DNA from: Engraulis encrasicolus
Taxonomy: Eukaryota; Chordata; Actinopteri; Clupeiformes; Engraulidae
NCBI RefSeq assembly: GCF_034702125.1
Contig: NC_085868.1
Span: forward strand, 45,988,828-46,052,827
Reading direction: 5' to 3'
Length of the DNA stretch: 64,000 nt
Part shown: positions 1 through 9,708 of the stretch, piece by piece
Numbering within the stretch: the stretch's first letter is position 1
Layout: every line of letters starts with the position of its first letter
Program-made: the position numbers and the translations under genes
Notes under the pieces: model-generated
What the model saw: only the letters and a program-made list of their open reading frames with translations
The model's database searches: none
What the model was told of the DNA's origin: nothing

Positions 1-652
1 GCGAGTAACACTTCCATTCTCCCCTCTCTCCTGTAAAATGTTCCGTCCAACCAGCACGTGCATTGGTTGTTAATCATTGCCGCCCACAGCAACCTCCGCG
101 AGACAAAAAAACTTCGGCAAACGTCGGAAGGTAAAGCACAGAAATGAACAACAGACCAAGAAGGCTTTATCAAACGTGTGAAGATGTTTTTGTATTCATG
201 CATGCGCCGATGTATGTTGAGTGGATATGGACGTTGAGCGGAGAGAGAGAGAAAGAGAGCGAGATGCTCCGCCTGACCAAATTTTAAATCGCTAAGCTCA
301 TAAGGGAGTGTCTGAAGTCGGGCGAACGTTTAGGTCGATGTCATGTGGATATTAGGCAGCATTATTTCCTCCCCACATTGACCGCCTGCCTAGCGAAAGC
401 ATGCTCCATTTCAGCCACTGCATCTATTCCCGCTCTTGACAAAATGTCAAATCACAAAACCAAACAATGGACAACGTGCGTGTTGCATACTGAGAACATA
501 ACTGAGGTTCATTTCGAGTTTTGTTTGTATAAACGTGTGCGCGCTGCTGCACGATCAAAACAGTTACAAAAATATTAAACATCAAAATTAAGTGTTGCAT
601 TTCTGTAAGTAACTTAATACAACATGTTTCCTGACGAAATATGACCAGTGTT
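1..652 (-). mobile_element. Left part of a split TIR DNA transposon (element A, copy 1)
   Basis: This stretch is closely similar, in inverted orientation, to about 37093-37757, which lies inside the complete element at 36612-37964. The match runs across the whole block, so this is the same element with its outer end beyond position 1. It stops where the DIRS-like retrotransposon begins and resumes at 6445. A 77-codon open frame at 345-578 is conserved in the other copy, but the two copies are so alike that this is weak evidence of coding. No transposase motif is visible, so the element is probably non-autonomous. Confidence 0.8.
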
Positions 653-672
653 GTTCTACTTCCTTGTCTTCA

Positions 673-814
673 GACCGCCAGACGGCGTTTCTTACTGTGT
701 GAATATCCTTGCGCTAGCCGCATCTTTGCCGAGAGTTTATATCAAAGTTGTCACCTCGTGACCGATGACGTGGCTCAAGTCTATAAATAGCCATGCCCAC
801 GTCAAACCTCGCTT
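673..814 (+). repeat. DIRS left inverted terminal repeat
   Basis: About 142 bases that match the reverse complement of 6260-6402 without a visible mismatch. The extreme left end (653-672) is not part of the shared repeat; it is copied instead in the internal complementary region. The repeat carries the TATA-like box of the element. Confidence 0.93.
782..789 (+). promoter_or_regulatory. TATA-like box of the DIRS element
   Basis: The sequence tataaata lies in the left inverted terminal repeat about 610 bases before the Gag-like ORF. The same box sits on the minus strand in the right repeat (about 6284-6292). Its position fits transcription of the element starting near the end of the left repeat. 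No transcript evidence is available. Confidence 0.55.
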
Positions 815-1398
815 TTCGCTTTCTCGCGCTTGCAGAGAGAACTTGTCCAGCCGTAATTAGGCGGACGCTGATTTACTCACGGAATAATTTGAATGACTGA
901 ATCGAATTGAAGTACTAAGGATACATTTTAAGGATTAACTTCTACACGAAACAGTTCACGGTAAGTTAAACGTGCTGCAGACCCCCTACACCGGTCGAGC
1001 ACAGACAACGGCTAGTGAAGCTAGCATCAGTGTGCTAAAGTGTCACGAAACACCCGACACCGTGTGCACAAATCATATTGTACATACAAGCACCCAGTCC
1101 CCGGTGCAGTATTATTATCTGGTACATTTACTACGCATGATAAAGCGACCCATTTGGTAAGTATTTGATTTAACGGAACAGGATTCGCCTCCCCGGATGC
1201 TATTGCACTCCGAACAGCTAACTAGCACGCTACCCTTGCCCCGGTACAGCTAGAAATTGGCGCCCGTACCAGACGATTTTGCTACGGTTTAATAACTGCG
1301 CTCACACTCCAGCGCAGATAAAAACCGAACGAACAAAAGATAGAATTGCCCGACCCCCGGCATTTCATATCGCAACACAATATGAATAATAATAAAAA

Positions 1399-2991
1399 AT
1401 GGCATTGGTATGGTGCACCTTATGTGGCACACCCATGGATGTGAACGATCCTCACGATAACTGCCCAACTTGTCTAGGGATCAAACATCTCAGAGAAGCC
1501 TTGACTGATCCATGTTTACACTGCAGTCAGCTTTCCATACAGCAACGGCAGGCACGCCTTGCTGGTCTTGAGGGTGAGACGGACTGTCTCCTTTCCAATA
1601 CAGCCACTAAGAAGTCAACAACTGTCAAACGCAAAGCAGTATCTCATGCACCACAGAAAACCAAAATGCCCAAGCGCTCTGGTGCCTTGACACGCAGAGT
1701 GGATGCATTATCTGACAATGTGACACAGATCAGAGAGCTACTACTGAGCATGCAACCACAACTGCAGCCTCAGCCAATACAGAGTGTGCAGCCACAGCCA
1801 CAGGCTCACACATCACAGCATGACTCTCACTCAAGTGATGAGGCCCCCCTACCTGCCTCACAACTTGACCCTTTCACTCAAACACTGCAGAGAGATGATG
1901 ACACCCCTTCTCTGGCAGCCACCGATACTCTCTTTCCCATGGATATGGGTGATTTTTCACTGCCAGAGGATATTACAAATTTTGATTCCTCTGCTACAGA
2001 GAGCGGGAGGGAGTCAGATGATGGTACTGAGGCTTCTGGCATAAATGTCACCTTGCCAGGAGCTATTCGAATGGCTTTGTCGAAACTGAACATTGAACCT
2101 CTCTCTAGGGCCACGATGCAGACCAACCGCCTCTGTCGCTTGCCCATGCAGAGCAATGACCTGGCGATTCCGCCATGTGATGATTTCATTAAAATGTTCA
2201 CTGAGGCGCTAAAGGAGGCAGGTACCAGCAGAATGGATAGAGCAACTAGGCTATTGGCGGCGATGGCGGAACCAAGCGCCACTGGCCTGGGACCCATGCC
2301 ACCAGTGGAACCAGCTGTAGTTTCCCTGGTTGTCTCACCTGACGAGGCTCTACGCACAGACCCTCGATGTCCTAGCCCAGAATGCAGACGCACAGACAAC
2401 TTGGTTTGCCGGGCATACAACACCCAAGCGACCATGGGCAGAGTTCTGAACACCATGGCACATGTTCTACTCGCTCTTCAGACTACAATTCAACCATCCT
2501 CAGATGCAGCCATGTCTGAATTGGTCGATACAGCGCTCCAGGGCATTGGAGCCCTGGCTAAACAATGTGGGAAGTCCATGGGCTTACTCCTCCAAGCCCG
2601 CAGACAAATTTGGGTGGCACAGTCCCCTCTTCCTGATGCCGCTAGAAATGTTTTACGGCAACTGCCCTTGGCTCCAGGTCAGCTATTTGGTCCAGCTGCA
2701 CAGGAGGCCTTAAATCGACGCCAGCTTGCGTCTGAAACGCGATCCCAACATGTGAAGCCACGAACTGCCTTCAAGAAACCGCAGCCGGTGCCTCAACCTG
2801 CCTTTCGTGGAAATCCAACATATCGCAGACACTCACTGCCCTCCTTTCAACAGCCTCAACGGAGGTATGCAGAACACGGCTTTACCCCACACAGTGCACG
2901 TGGCAGGCCTTCTTCATCCTTTCCAAGGCAGGGCCGGGCTGCCCAAGGCCGCCCCCCCAAAGCTACACACCACACTCAGATGCGAGACTGA
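1399..2991 (+). CDS. DIRS1-like ORF1, Gag-like protein
   Basis: 530 codons, open from an ATG that follows a short A-rich stretch. The N-terminus carries a cysteine/histidine cluster (CTLC, then H..C..C within residues 8-28, and another CxxC near residue 40) as in DIRS1-type ORF1 proteins. The middle (about residues 115-170) is rich in Gln, Pro and Ser, then an acidic stretch follows, and the C-terminus (about residues 465-530) is basic with many Arg, Pro and Gln, suiting RNA binding. The role is inferred as a nucleocapsid-like protein that packages element RNA. Its last 185 bases overlap the start of the RT ORF in another frame. No frameshift or stop is visible. Confidence 0.85.
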   Translation: MALVWCTLCGTPMDVNDPHDNCPTCLGIKHLREALTDPCLHCSQLSIQQRQARLAGLEGETDCLLSNTATKKSTTVKRKAVSHAPQKTKMPKRSGALTRRVDALSDNVTQIRELLLSMQPQLQPQPIQSVQPQPQAHTSQHDSHSSDEAPLPASQLDPFTQTLQRDDDTPSLAATDTLFPMDMGDFSLPEDITNFDSSATESGRESDDGTEASGINVTLPGAIRMALSKLNIEPLSRATMQTNRLCRLPMQSNDLAIPPCDDFIKMFTEALKEAGTSRMDRATRLLAAMAEPSATGLGPMPPVEPAVVSLVVSPDEALRTDPRCPSPECRRTDNLVCRAYNTQATMGRVLNTMAHVLLALQTTIQPSSDAAMSELVDTALQGIGALAKQCGKSMGLLLQARRQIWVAQSPLPDAARNVLRQLPLAPGQLFGPAAQEALNRRQLASETRSQHVKPRTAFKKPQPVPQPAFRGNPTYRRHSLPSFQQPQRRYAEHGFTPHSARGRPSSSFPRQGRAAQGRPPKATHHTQMRD

Positions 2992-4930
2992 AGGTGTGCG
3001 GCCGGCGGCAAAGCGTTTCACCCCTCAACAACTGGATTACTGGCGTCTAACAACATCAAACCCATGGGTACTAGACACTCTCACAAATGGTTACCGTCTC
3101 CAGTTTCGCCGCCGGCCTCCCCTGAACTCTGGGCTACGCGCCACTTGTGTCAGAAGCCCAAAGCTCCGTTCAGCACTGCTTTCAGAGATACAATCCCTGC
3201 TAGACAAAAACGCCATCGAGGAGATAGACCCCAAAACACAACTAGGAGTATTCTCCACTTACTTCGTCGTACCAAAGAAAGATGGCGGCCTTCGGCCTAT
3301 ACTGGACCTCCGCCGCCTAAACACGTACCTGAAAGAACTGCCATTTCGCATGCTGCGGACGGCAGATGTACTCCATTCAATAGAACCAAAAGATTGGTTT
3401 GTCACAGTCGATTTGAGAGATGCATATTTCCATGTGCCAATTGCCCCACAACATCGTCTTTTTCTACGCTTCCACTTCGAGGGTCGCTCATTCCAATTCA
3501 AGGTGTTACCCTTTGGCCTATCCCTGGCCCCGCGGGTATTTACAAAATGCATGCGCGAGGCTCTTGCTCCACTTCTCCAGCAGGGCATGCGCGTCCTCCC
3601 TTACCTGGACGATTGGCTTCTCCTTGCTCAGTCTCCAGAGCAAGCCAAAGTGAACACTCGGAGACTACTCGACCATATCTCAGCTCTTGGCCTCTCGGTG
3701 AACTACGAGAAGAGCACATTGCAACCCATGCAGTCCGCAGACTTCATAGGTATCCACTTAAATTCAATCTCCCAACAAGCATGTTTAACTCAGGGAAGAA
3801 TATGCAACATACTGGGACTTGTGAGGCGTGTCATGTCGAGTCGGACTATTCGCCATTGTCTGCTACTCCGCCTTGCGGGTATGCTAGCTGCTGCTACACC
3901 GCTGATACAGCTGGGGAGATTACATCTCAGACCTTTCCAGCGTTGGCTGAAGATGAGAAGACTTTCAGCCCAAACACAGAAAAATGTACTGGTGTCGATC
4001 ACGCCCAAGGGCGCTGCTTCCTTGCGCCCGTGGGCGCTAAGACCGTTTCTTCTCCAAGGCGTACCCCTCGGGCCCCCTCCGGCAAGGAGAGAAGTCATCA
4101 CCACAGATGCCAGCCAGTATGGCTGGGGAGGTGTGTGGAACCACAAAGGGGTACAAGGCATATGGCAGGACGAGCTTTGGGCCTTCCACATTAATTACTT
4201 GGAACTGCGAGCTGTCTGGCTGACATTACAACACTTCCAAAAACCACTGAAACGCAAACATGTCCTGGTGCGAACGGACAACACGTCGACAGTTTATCAT
4301 ATCAACCATCAGGGAGGAGTGAGGTCACTAACTCTGAACAACCTCACTCGGAAGATATGGCTGTGGGCGAATGCTCACTTGCTTTCACTAAGAGCGATTC
4401 ATGTGCCGGGGAAGGAAAACCAGGCAGCAGATGCGCTGTCTCGGGGGAAACCTCTCCTGGGGGAGTGGCGTCTGAACCCAGAAGTGGTCCAAATGATCTG
4501 GAACACATACGGGGAGGCAGAGGTGGACCTGTTTGCCACCAGAACCACAACTCATTGTCAGAGATGGTTTGCTCTACAGAACGAAGCAGGCTCTCTGGGG
4601 CAAGATGCTCTAGCTCACCAGTGGCCGAATCTAAAACTTTATGCATTCCCTCCTTTTCCTCTCTTGTGGCAGACGCTCCAAAGGATTCGACTGACCAACC
4701 AACCGGTCCTTCTGATTGCACCATACCGTGTTCACAGTCCCTGGTTTTACCTCCTCCAGGCACTGCTGACGGGGCCACCCCGCCCTCTACCTGTCAAGGC
4801 AGACCTGCTGACACACCTGGACGGCCAGCTGTGGCACGATCACCCCCAGAGGCTGAAACTGTGGGTTTGGCCCTTGGGAGCACACCTAACCTATTGGACT
4901 GTTCAGAAGGGGTCAGAGACACTATTTTAA
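2807..4930 (+). CDS. DIRS1-like ORF2: reverse transcriptase, RNase H and C-terminal extension
   Basis: 707 codons, intact. RT motifs are clear: VPKKDGGLRPILDLRRLN near residues 155-172, the catalytic Asp in VDLRDAYFHV (D202), LPFGLSLAPRVF near 234-245, and YLDD at 266-269. RNase H follows with ITTDAS (D434), the E466 in LELRA, D491 in RTDN and D542 in ADALSR, so all four acidic residues are present. After RNase H comes a segment with VDLFATR and YAFPPFPLL, resembling the C-terminal region of DIRS elements that has been likened to a phage-type adenine methyltransferase; the catalytic status of that part is unclear. The ORF overlaps Gag upstream by 185 bases and the recombinase frame downstream by over 500. 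The true start may lie elsewhere, since expression from the overlap may use recoding or reinitiation. Confidence 0.92.
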   Translation: MEIQHIADTHCPPFNSLNGGMQNTALPHTVHVAGLLHPFQGRAGLPKAAPPKLHTTLRCETEGVRPAAKRFTPQQLDYWRLTTSNPWVLDTLTNGYRLQFRRRPPLNSGLRATCVRSPKLRSALLSEIQSLLDKNAIEEIDPKTQLGVFSTYFVVPKKDGGLRPILDLRRLNTYLKELPFRMLRTADVLHSIEPKDWFVTVDLRDAYFHVPIAPQHRLFLRFHFEGRSFQFKVLPFGLSLAPRVFTKCMREALAPLLQQGMRVLPYLDDWLLLAQSPEQAKVNTRRLLDHISALGLSVNYEKSTLQPMQSADFIGIHLNSISQQACLTQGRICNILGLVRRVMSSRTIRHCLLLRLAGMLAAATPLIQLGRLHLRPFQRWLKMRRLSAQTQKNVLVSITPKGAASLRPWALRPFLLQGVPLGPPPARREVITTDASQYGWGGVWNHKGVQGIWQDELWAFHINYLELRAVWLTLQHFQKPLKRKHVLVRTDNTSTVYHINHQGGVRSLTLNNLTRKIWLWANAHLLSLRAIHVPGKENQAADALSRGKPLLGEWRLNPEVVQMIWNTYGEAEVDLFATRTTTHCQRWFALQNEAGSLGQDALAHQWPNLKLYAFPPFPLLWQTLQRIRLTNQPVLLIAPYRVHSPWFYLLQALLTGPPRPLPVKADLLTHLDGQLWHDHPQRLKLWVWPLGAHLTYWTVQKGSETLF

Positions 4931-5910
4931 ATGCTCCTGCCCCATCTACACGCCTGTTGTACGGCTCCAGGTGGAAATACTTCTCAATATGGTGCTCAGA
5001 ACGCAACCTTAACCCACTGGGTTGTTCTGTAAACAACATTTTGGAATTCCTCCAAGGCCTTCTGGTCACAGGCCGTTCAGTATCCACTCTCCGGGGATAT
5101 GTGGCAACAATGTCAGCTTACAAGGGAAAAATAGATGGGATGACAGTGGGCACACATCATTTGATTATAGCCTTCTTGAAAGGTGCAAAGCGCCTTCATC
5201 CACCGCGTAAATGTGTCATTCCTCAATGGGACCTCAATCTTGTGCTGACGAGTGTATGCAGCCCTCCCTACGAACCCCTGGAAGCGACTGACATTAAGTG
5301 GTTGTCAATGAAAACAGCTTTCCTCATTGCAATAGCCTCTGCGAAAGGAGTTGGTGAATTACATGCCTTATCTGTCAGCCCACAGTGCCTTCAGTGGGGA
5401 CCAGATCTCTCACATGTCACTCTGTGACCAAATCCCACATTTTTACCCAAGGTCCTTGGCTCTGATTTTGTGAACAAACCACTTACGTTGCCTTCGTTCA
5501 GTTTCTCAGACACAGCTCTGAACACGAGTCTATGCCCTGTTAGAGCACTATGGCAATATGTCACAGCTACCTCAGCCTGGCGCACTACTGATCAGCTGTT
5601 TGTGCGCTTCAGTGAGAAATGTAGAGGAGCTGCCCTGTCTAAGGACAGACTCTCTCACTGGATTACAGACACCATAACATATGCATACTCCTCCACTGGA
5701 CGTGAGGTGCCACTTTCAGTTAAATGCCACTCCACCAGGTCTGTCTCTACCTCCTGGGCGGCCTTGCGTGGTGTTAGTTTGACAGACATTTGTTCAGCTG
5801 CGTCTTGGACGTCACCTTGTACATTCTCCAGATTTTACAGAGTTAATGTTGCTTCAAACTCTTGTGTTCAAGCTGTCTTGAGTACTGCCCCACCTGTTTA
5901 CTCAACTTAA
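4357..5910 (+). pseudogene. DIRS1-like ORF3, tyrosine recombinase, interrupted by one in-frame stop
   Basis: This frame overlaps the end of the RT ORF and then runs alone. From about 4912 it shows a core-binding (SAM-like) domain of the phage-integrase family, followed by the catalytic domain. The HxxR box is at 5728-5739 and the nucleophilic tyrosine in FSRFYRV is at 5836-5838. Two lesions stand out. A TGA at 5425-5427 stops the frame, which continues unbroken and in register to 5910. The first catalytic arginine (the R of the RxxEL box) is replaced by glycine at codon 5347-5349 (KGVGEL). In intact relatives the enzyme integrates the circular DNA product. This copy should not make active enzyme unless the stop is read through and the arginine is dispensable. 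Confidence 0.88.
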
Positions 5911-5996
5911 GTTCAGACCAGGGGCAGCTTTGGTTCATTACCTATGGGTGAGAGTTGGACTCTCCACTCTGTTGATGTCATCCACATTTGATGTTC

Positions 5997-6002
5997 AATA
6001 AA
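5997..6002 (+). terminator. Poly(A) signal of the DIRS element
   Basis: AATAAA occurs about 87 bases after the recombinase stop codon and before the internal complementary region. It could set the 3' end of a shorter transcript, although DIRS models expect the genomic RNA to extend into the right repeat. Confidence 0.45.
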
Positions 6003-6117
6003 ATGTTGTGATGAAGAAGCTACTGTTTATTGTGTGTTATTCCCTACAGTGTATTATTGGGATGATTGACACCATGTTATTGCTTAGGCCCTCGTGACAA
6101 CTTGTTAATTAGTCTTC

Positions 6118-6217
6118 CACACAGTAAGAAACGCCGTCTGGCGGTCTGAAGACAAGGAAGTAGAACGCTGGTTACGTATGTAACCGTGGTTCTACGACTG
6201 GTGGAAGACCGCCAGAC
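6118..6217 (+). repeat. DIRS internal complementary region (ICR)
   Basis: Bases 6118-6166 are the reverse complement of the left end (653 to about 701), and 6167-6217 are the reverse complement of the right end up to 6441. The two halves meet at a single AAC, the complement of the terminal GTT. This junction is what is expected of a template used to bring the two termini together in a circular intermediate. Confidence 0.92.
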
Positions 6218-6259
6218 ATGTAGGTCACTCAGGCCTCTGGTTCTGGCGAGAAAGGCTCC

Positions 6260-6402
6260 AAGCGAGGTTTGACGTGGGCATGGCTATTTATAGACTTGAG
6301 CCACGTCATCGGTCACGAGGTGACAACTTTGATATAAACTCTCGGCAAAGATGCGGCTAGCGCAAGGATATTCACACAGTAAGAAACGCCGTCTGGCGGT
6401 CT
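6260..6402 (-). repeat. DIRS right inverted terminal repeat
   Basis: Reverse complement of 673-814 with no visible difference, followed by the unique right extension (6403-6444) that is echoed in the second half of the internal complementary region. Confidence 0.93.
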
Positions 6403-6444
6403 TCCACCAGTCGTAGAACCACGGTTACATACGTAACCAGCGTT

Positions 6445-6892
6445 TTCAGTTAGCCTGATGTTTGGATATTAATAGGATAATGTTTGATAATGTGAGACAG
6501 TTGTTATAGGCTACCTATACTGGAACCCTGACCCTTCTCTCTCCATCTCTGTCTCTCACACATGGTCAGCATCTCAGCATGATTATGATCTAAGCCTATT
6601 AGTAATAGCCTAAGCCTATTTTTCCTTGTTGAATTAATATCCCTTATTTCTCTGTGCTGTGCTTTGATGTGAACACCTGGGGAACAGGTTGCAGTGGTGG
6701 TGCATTATTTAGTAGACCTGCAAAATTAATGTAGGCAGGTAAATGCAAAAAGAAAGCATAGGCCTATATATAAATATAGCCTATAATTTATTTTCTTCTT
6801 ATTTTTTAATAAAATCGTGGGGCGTATCGAACCGTGGGTCAAATATCGTGATACAAACCGAATCGTGGGTTGGGTGTATCGTTACAGCCTTA
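6445..6892 (-). mobile_element. Right part of split TIR DNA transposon (element A, copy 1)
   Basis: Continues element A after the DIRS insertion and matches 36612 to about 37085 in inverted orientation. It ends in the terminal sequence tatcgttacagcctta, the inverted repeat of this family. Includes an AT-rich stretch with several taggcctat motifs. Confidence 0.85.
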
Positions 6893-6913
6893 GCCCGGGC
6901 AATTTTGGTTTAA

Positions 6914-7243
6914 AGGGACACTGTGTGAGATTTTCAGTTGTTTATTTCCAGAATTCATGCTTCCCATTCATTAATGTTACCTTTTTCATGAATACGTTAT
7001 GACTGAAAAAATTGCACTTTTCTTACATGAAAAGGGGGATCTTCTCCATGGTCCGCCATTTTGAATTTCCAGAAATAGCCATTTTCAGCAGCAAAAATGA
7101 CTGTACTTGGACCATACTAGAAAATATTAGTTTATTACTATGGAAACTTTCATGTAAAGATCAAATTTGGCAATAGGCAGCCCAGTTTCAATTCGCAGCA
7201 TAGTTGCAGTACCTTTTTTGACCATTTCCTGCACAGTGTCCCT
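6914..7243 (+). mobile_element. TTAA-target MITE (AGGGACAC ends)
   Basis: 330 bases with inverted ends agggacactgtg and cacagtgtccct, flanked by TTAA on both sides (6910-6913, 7244-7247). TTAA duplication is typical of Kolobok or piggyBac superfamilies; I cannot choose between them. A related copy begins at 57895, and a piece lies near 18985-19068. There is no coding capacity. Confidence 0.85.
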
Positions 7244-7298
7244 TTAAAGGGGCCTCTCATAATTAGCGGCACAGAACTGACTCACCAGTGGGACCCTT

Positions 7299-7371
7299 GT
7301 GGGCCCCTATTTTCAGAAATGTAAAAAAATAAAATAAAAAGTTTTTTACATTTCTGAAAATAGGGGCCCAC
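7299..7371. repeat. Perfect 30-bp inverted repeat (hairpin)
   Basis: The arms 7299-7328 and 7342-7371 are perfect reverse complements around a 13-base AT-rich loop. The arm sequence is the gggcccctattttcag block of repeat family B, which occurs only once in each of the other copies. Confidence 0.85.
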
Positions 7372-7425
7372 GAGGGTGTTGGGCACACCGGGAAAAGCCC
7401 TCTATGCCAGATGGCCAGTTTAGTC

Positions 7426-7904
7426 CTGGTTCTGTTTGTTCTCTCCACTCTGCCCACTTCTCGCCTGCCCACAAGACTAGGGGGAGAACACTAATGCAGT
7501 TGTTTCACGCTGGTGCAGATTAGAAGAACGGACAGGAGCGGAGTGGATTTGGCTAATTGGACTGAGGATTAAACAGCATGCTATTGCACTGTTTATGCAA
7601 TTTTCATGTGAACATGCCCCTTGAGATTTCTTGGTGTTTTGCTCATATTTTTCATTTCCATGCACGTATTAATACAGTGAAGATTCCACTGTATCACATG
7701 TGTAGGCTATATTGCAACACAGTTTCAAACGCCATGCATCTACATGTCACGTCAGTCTTTCCTGTCAATACGTCCGTTTTTGATGAGAGTCTGAACAATA
7801 CATGTCAATAATCTATGCTGCTCTGCGCGCCTTCCAAATTCATGGCAGGAGAATAAGTAATTTACAAGTGGATTAAAAATAACATGTCTCCTGGCTTTCG
7901 CGAA
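7426..7904. other. No gene seen
   Basis: Ordinary sequence without a supported ORF, RNA gene or bounded repeat. Short open frames here overlap one another and show no family motif. Confidence 0.5.
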
Positions 7905-8108
7905 CAGTGTTGCCAGATTGGGCAATTGGCCTGCTTGGGCTGGCAGTCTGCGGGTAAAAATAGGAAAAATAGGCCATTTGGCGTTTTTTTCTGCAGTTTT
8001 ATGCCCGGAAATCAATGCAATTTGTTGAAATTGGGCGGAATGTAGCACTTCCTGGCAGTTTTTGAGTACCTTTTGGGCAGGATTTGTCCGACACATCTAG
8101 CAACACTG
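7905..8108 (+). mobile_element. Short hAT-like MITE (CAGTGTTGCC ends)
   Basis: 204 bases starting cagtgttgcc and ending with caacactg. The flanking 8-mers (ttcgcgaa and gtcccgaa) agree at 6 of 8 positions, which fits an old 8-bp hAT target duplication. There is no ORF of interest. Confidence 0.6.
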
Positions 8109-8217
8109 GTCCCGAAAAAGGGTGAGGATGGGGTTAAAAGTGTATGAGGTGGCGATGTATGTACAGTGAGAGGGAGAGACGGGAAAACGATGTCTTTGCA
8201 CGTCTTAGGGGTCTTAC

Positions 8218-9700
8218 CAGGGCCGGTTCTGGCTTATTTGGCGCCCTAGGCGAGTTTGAGTTCTGGCGCCCCCCCCCCCCCCCCCCCTTTTTTTTTTTAT
8301 ACCTTACAGAACACAAGAGTAATACCGGTAGTAAGCTTAACTAAATAGCATCAAGAACAATAACTGTTTTGCATCAAATGGATTTCTGGTTCTTTTGGAC
8401 AGCCGACCAACACATCAGATTGAGTCGCATGAAAGTACCTTCTGTGTGGTGTCTTGGATGTAATGGTGGTGGTGCCCCCAACCCCAGATGAGAGGGAGGT
8501 TATCAATGTGTTTGAATTGTAAAATGGAATTGAAATGCCAGGAGAGTGGTACAGTACATTTGCATGTCAAATGCATGTGTAGACAATAGGCCTACCAAGG
8601 AGGTCTGCATTGATAGCCTATCTACACTACCTACAGCATCACAAAGCATGGCAGCATAACAATTTTAATAAGCTACACATTTGTGCTGTCTATGATTCCA
8701 AACCAATTTCATTTCTGTACTGGAAATAGTGGTGCATTTGTGAGTAGGAGAATGAGAAGGGGGCTATCTATGTGTTTGAACCGGAGGGACAGGGTGAGAG
8801 AAAGGGAGAAAAGCTGTCACGCTTTTGAATTTCATAATATACAAAATATAGTAAATAGCCTCACTTGTCTGCAATACTACATCACTCAGCATGAAAACAT
8901 GCTGTGCATGGTTCTCTTACATGATTAATGTAGGCCTATGTGTCATTCTGGTCTGGAAACAATGTTTTTTTAAGCTTACAACAAGCAGGTAATTCATTCA
9001 AGTGGATGGAAGGAGATATGGCAGCTAAACTTGTTTTAAACATGGCACCAGTCTTACTTTACATTGCTGGTCAACCTAAGCAAGTATTATGATGTCAGGT
9101 GGGTGTTAGTGAGTAGGCTACTAACAGCTACTTTACTAGATTTCATTGCTTGGCATACTTGGCTAATGTTAGCATGCTAACTAGCGATTTCTCAGATCAA
9201 AAGCAAAGCTCTTTTCCCCTCTAATTCCAAACAGTAGCCTCATAACTATTAGGCTTTACATTACCACAAACGGTTGCTGATTAAACCACAAACTTCCAAA
9301 ACACCCTCTGCAACTCCTGCATCATGCAATGACTGGTTTAATGAGAACATAACAATTCTCCACCCAGCAGAGCAGCATTGCTGTTCGCGCTTGCCCTCTG
9401 TCTCTCGAATGAGTCTCCAAATTCAAAATAGATCGCACGCTGTCACTCGTCCCGCCCCCTTTCTCAGGACTGTCTTTTTATTGGTTCACAGACTTCCCAG
9501 AAACAGTTGAAAGCGATATTACTATTGGCTGAGGGGCGCTTTGCCGTGAGGAGCGCTTTCGCCACGCTCTGTTGATTGCGACTTCATAAAAAAACCTCCG
9601 TATCGCAAAATTACGCATCGGAGAGCGCCATTTCGGCGCTCCTTCTTCACATTGCGCTCTAGGCGACCGCCTAGCCGGCCTATGCTTATAACCGGCCCTG
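8218..9700 (+). mobile_element. hAT-type non-autonomous transposon with exact 8-bp TSD
   Basis: 1,483 bases beginning cagggccggttct and ending accggccctg, flanked by an identical 8-mer ggtcttac at 8210-8217 and 9701-9708. CAGGG ends and an 8-bp duplication are hallmarks of hAT elements. Subterminal gcgccctaggcg-type motifs occur near both ends. A C19/T11 tract lies at 8269-8298. No transposase is encoded. Confidence 0.93.
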
Positions 9701-9708
9701 GGTCTTAC

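Larger units (their letters stand above)
653..6444 (+). mobile_element. DIRS1-like tyrosine-recombinase retrotransposon, nearly complete
   Basis: The 5.8 kb element has the full DIRS1 plan: inverted terminal repeats (673-814 and 6260-6402, identical by eye), Gag-like ORF (1399-2991), RT/RNase H ORF (2807-4930), tyrosine recombinase frame (4357-5910) and an internal complementary region (6118-6217). It begins and ends with GTT and makes no target duplication, as expected of recombinase-mediated integration. The uninterrupted site in the second copy of the host element (around 37085-37100) reads straight through with a single GTT, which fixes both borders exactly. DIRS elements are copied through an RNA, probably circularised using the internal complementary region. 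This copy looks young (identical ITRs) but its recombinase is damaged. Confidence 0.95.
6893..7425 (+). repeat. Dispersed repeat family B, copy 1, split by a MITE
   Basis: Two other copies lie at about 42320-42500 and 59905-60115. All share TTAAAGGGGC, then a tract around AGAACTGACTC, gggcccctattttcag and a tail like gccagatggccag. Copy 1 is interrupted at its TTAA by the MITE at 6914-7243. It also carries a 30-bp inverted repeat (7299-7328 against 7342-7371) that the other copies lack in full. Confidence 0.75.

Noticed and set aside
345..578. 77-codon ORF conserved between the two copies of element A
   Set aside because: The DNA is nearly the same in both copies, so conservation is not evidence of coding. 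No domain is recognised.
1878..2456. ORFs antisense or out of frame to the DIRS genes
   Set aside because: They are shadows of the Gag, RT and recombinase frames, apart from the genuine gene overlaps described.
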